Shown in pieces: positions 6,324 to 7,224 of a DNA stretch of 7,224 nucleotides. The stretch lies in assembly GCA_023261525.1 (NCBI GenBank), contig JAHFOU010000114.1:1-7224 (forward strand), read 5' to 3'. The notes beneath the pieces were generated by a model that saw nothing but the letters and a program-made list of their open reading frames with translations, was not told the origin of the DNA and ran no database searches. Made by a program: the position numbers and the translations under genes. The DNA comes from Planctomycetota bacterium. GTDB lineage: Bacteria; Planctomycetota; SBBH01; JAHFOU01. Numbering within the stretch: position 1 is the first letter of the stretch; each line of letters starts with the position of its first letter.

Positions 6324-7094
6324 ATGCCTGTCGACATCTCCCTGGTCATCCCCTGCTATCACGAGGCCTCCCACCTGAGGGATTCGGTCGCGACCCTGAG
6401 GGCGGCCGTGGAAGGGATGCCTCAGCGGTTCGAGTTCATCTTCGTCGACGACGCCAGCCGGGACGCCACGCCCGGGATCCTGCGCGAGCTCTGCCGGGAT
6501 CGTCCGGACAGCCGCCTCGTCGCCCATGGGCGGAACCGGGGACGGGGAGCCGCGGTCAAGACGGGGTTCGCCCTGGCCCGCGGGAGGATCGCCGGCTTCC
6601 TCGATATCGACCTGGAGGTCTCCCCCGACCATCTCCCGGCCCTGCTTGCCCCGCTGGAGCGGCGGGAGGCGGAGGTGGTCACCGGCCGCAGGTATTACAC
6701 GTCGGCGGACCTGGGGGGGCTGCACCGGGAGATCCTCTCGAGGGGGTACCGCGTGCTGCGGGACGTCCTGCTGGCCCCGGGGATCGAGGACACCGAGACC
6801 GGGTGCAAGTTCTTCGACCGGGAGAAGGCGTCGGCCGCCGTGCTTTCGAGTCTTAACGACGGATGGTTCTGGGACACCGAGGTCCTGTGCCGCTCCCTGC
6901 GGGCGGGCCTCAGGGTCCGCGAGGTGCCCGTGCGCTTCCGCTGGCGCCGGGACAAGAAGTCCACCGTCCGGCTCTTCCGCGACAGCGCGGGATACTTCCG
7001 GGATCTCCTGGCCTTCCGCCGGGAGATCGGCGGATCCCTTCCTGTCGCGGCCAAGCCCGCCGTCGCCGTCCTGGCCGACGCGGCGGCGCCCTAG
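6324..7094 (+). CDS. Family 2 glycosyltransferase, polyprenyl-phosphate sugar synthase type (DPM1/DPG-like)
   Basis: This 256-aa GT-A fold enzyme probably moves a sugar from a nucleotide donor to dolichyl- or undecaprenyl-phosphate on the cytoplasmic face. The N-terminal strand LVIPCYHEA (7-15) is followed by FVDDASRD with D42/D43 for nucleotide binding, then the NRGRGAAVKTGF segment (71-82) of lipid-phosphate sugar synthases. The metal-binding DxD is D94-I-D96. DTETGCKFFDR (156-166) and WFWDTEV (181-187) are typical of the same group, with an acidic acceptor-site residue in the latter. No membrane spans follow the catalytic domain, unlike GtrB-type relatives, so it is probably peripheral. 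The ATG at 6324 is fixed by an in-frame TAG at 6312 and has no Shine-Dalgarno. The divergent GT-C enzyme is the natural user of its product (inference). Its stop overlaps the rsmA start by one base. Sugar and lipid specificity cannot be read. Confidence 0.88.
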   Translation: MPVDISLVIPCYHEASHLRDSVATLRAAVEGMPQRFEFIFVDDASRDATPGILRELCRDRPDSRLVAHGRNRGRGAAVKTGFALARGRIAGFLDIDLEVSPDHLPALLAPLERREAEVVTGRRYYTSADLGGLHREILSRGYRVLRDVLLAPGIEDTETGCKFFDREKASAAVLSSLNDGWFWDTEVLCRSLRAGLRVREVPVRFRWRRDKKSTVRLFRDSAGYFRDLLAFRREIGGSLPVAAKPAVAVLADAAAP

Positions 7095-7224
7095 TGTTCG
7101 TCCCCGACCGTCCCTCCACCCGGGTGCCCCGCACCGAGCCCCTCAAGCGCCTGCTGGAGGCCCATGGCCTGACCTTGAAGAAGCGCTGGGGCCAGCACTT
7201 CTGCCTGGACCGGAACCTCCTCGA
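7094..7224 (+). CDS. rsmA: 16S rRNA (adenine-N6,N6)-dimethyltransferase RsmA/KsgA, 5' part
   Basis: The first 43 codons are visible before the right edge. The diagnostic N-terminal motif KKRWGQHFCLDRNLL of RsmA/KsgA is present at residues 29-43; it precedes the SAM-binding Rossmann domain that dimethylates two adjacent adenines near the 3' end of 16S rRNA during small-subunit assembly. The start GTG at 7094 shares its first base with the TAG stop of the GT2 gene, suggesting coupling. An in-frame GTG at 7124 is an alternative and would shorten the tail before the motif from 28 to 18 residues, closer to the usual length. No good ribosome-binding site was seen for either. Identity rests on one strong motif, but that motif is very characteristic. 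Confidence 0.88.
   Translation, partial: MFVPDRPSTRVPRTEPLKRLLEAHGLTLKKRWGQHFCLDRNLL

Noticed and set aside
4858..6378. 506-aa plus-strand frame rich in Gly, Glu and Gln opposite the GT-C gene
   Set aside because: Low-complexity shadow of Leu/Pro/Ala codons on the other strand; no domain motifs, while the minus frame has clear membrane spans.

Overview
The window is GC-rich (roughly 70% by eye) and gene-dense, from a Gram-negative bacterium. It carries a periplasmic lytic transglycosylase, a TonB-type protein and a MacA/MacB-type trans-envelope exporter. GC content and gene style fit Acidobacteriota of the Holophaga/Geothrix kind or a high-GC deltaproteobacterial lineage. That placement is a guess; nothing in the sequence fixes it.

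Layout. (1) Positions 2-415 (+) are the 3' end of a soluble lytic transglycosylase (GH23/SLT). (2) Positions 421-510 (-) are a complete tRNA-Ser(CGA) with encoded CCA and a recognisable promoter at 525-553. It runs convergently toward the transglycosylase with a 5-nt gap. (3) Positions 511-685 are intergenic and hold the tRNA promoter and, on the other strand, a strong sigma-54-type element at 645-660. (4) Positions 686-4652 (+) hold four genes in a row: a TonB-family protein, a MacA-type periplasmic adaptor, a MacB-type ABC ATPase and a MacB-type FtsX-fold permease. The last three overlap by 4 nt at each junction and are almost certainly translationally coupled. (5) Positions 4660-6267 (-) encode a 535-aa multi-membrane-span GT-C glycosyltransferase (PMT/ArnT-like), convergent with the permease across 7 nt. 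(6) Divergent from it across 56 nt, positions 6324-7094 (+) encode a cytoplasmic GT-A family 2 glycosyltransferase of the dolichyl/undecaprenyl-phosphate sugar synthase type. (7) This overlaps by 1 nt the start (7094) of rsmA/ksgA, which runs off the right edge.

How the genes may work together. The adaptor, ATPase and permease form a tripartite-type efflux or lipoprotein/peptide export machine that would need an outer-membrane TolC-like factor, absent here. The TonB-like gene just upstream may share its promoter. The two glycosyltransferases form a plausible donor/acceptor pair: the GT2 enzyme would make a polyprenyl-phosphate sugar on the cytoplasmic side, and the GT-C enzyme would transfer it on the periplasmic side.

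No clearly new biological system is visible. The most interesting signals are regulatory: the near-consensus sigma-54 element before the tonB-mac cluster, and start codons without a Shine-Dalgarno sequence that sit just after -10-like hexamers, suggesting leaderless mRNAs.
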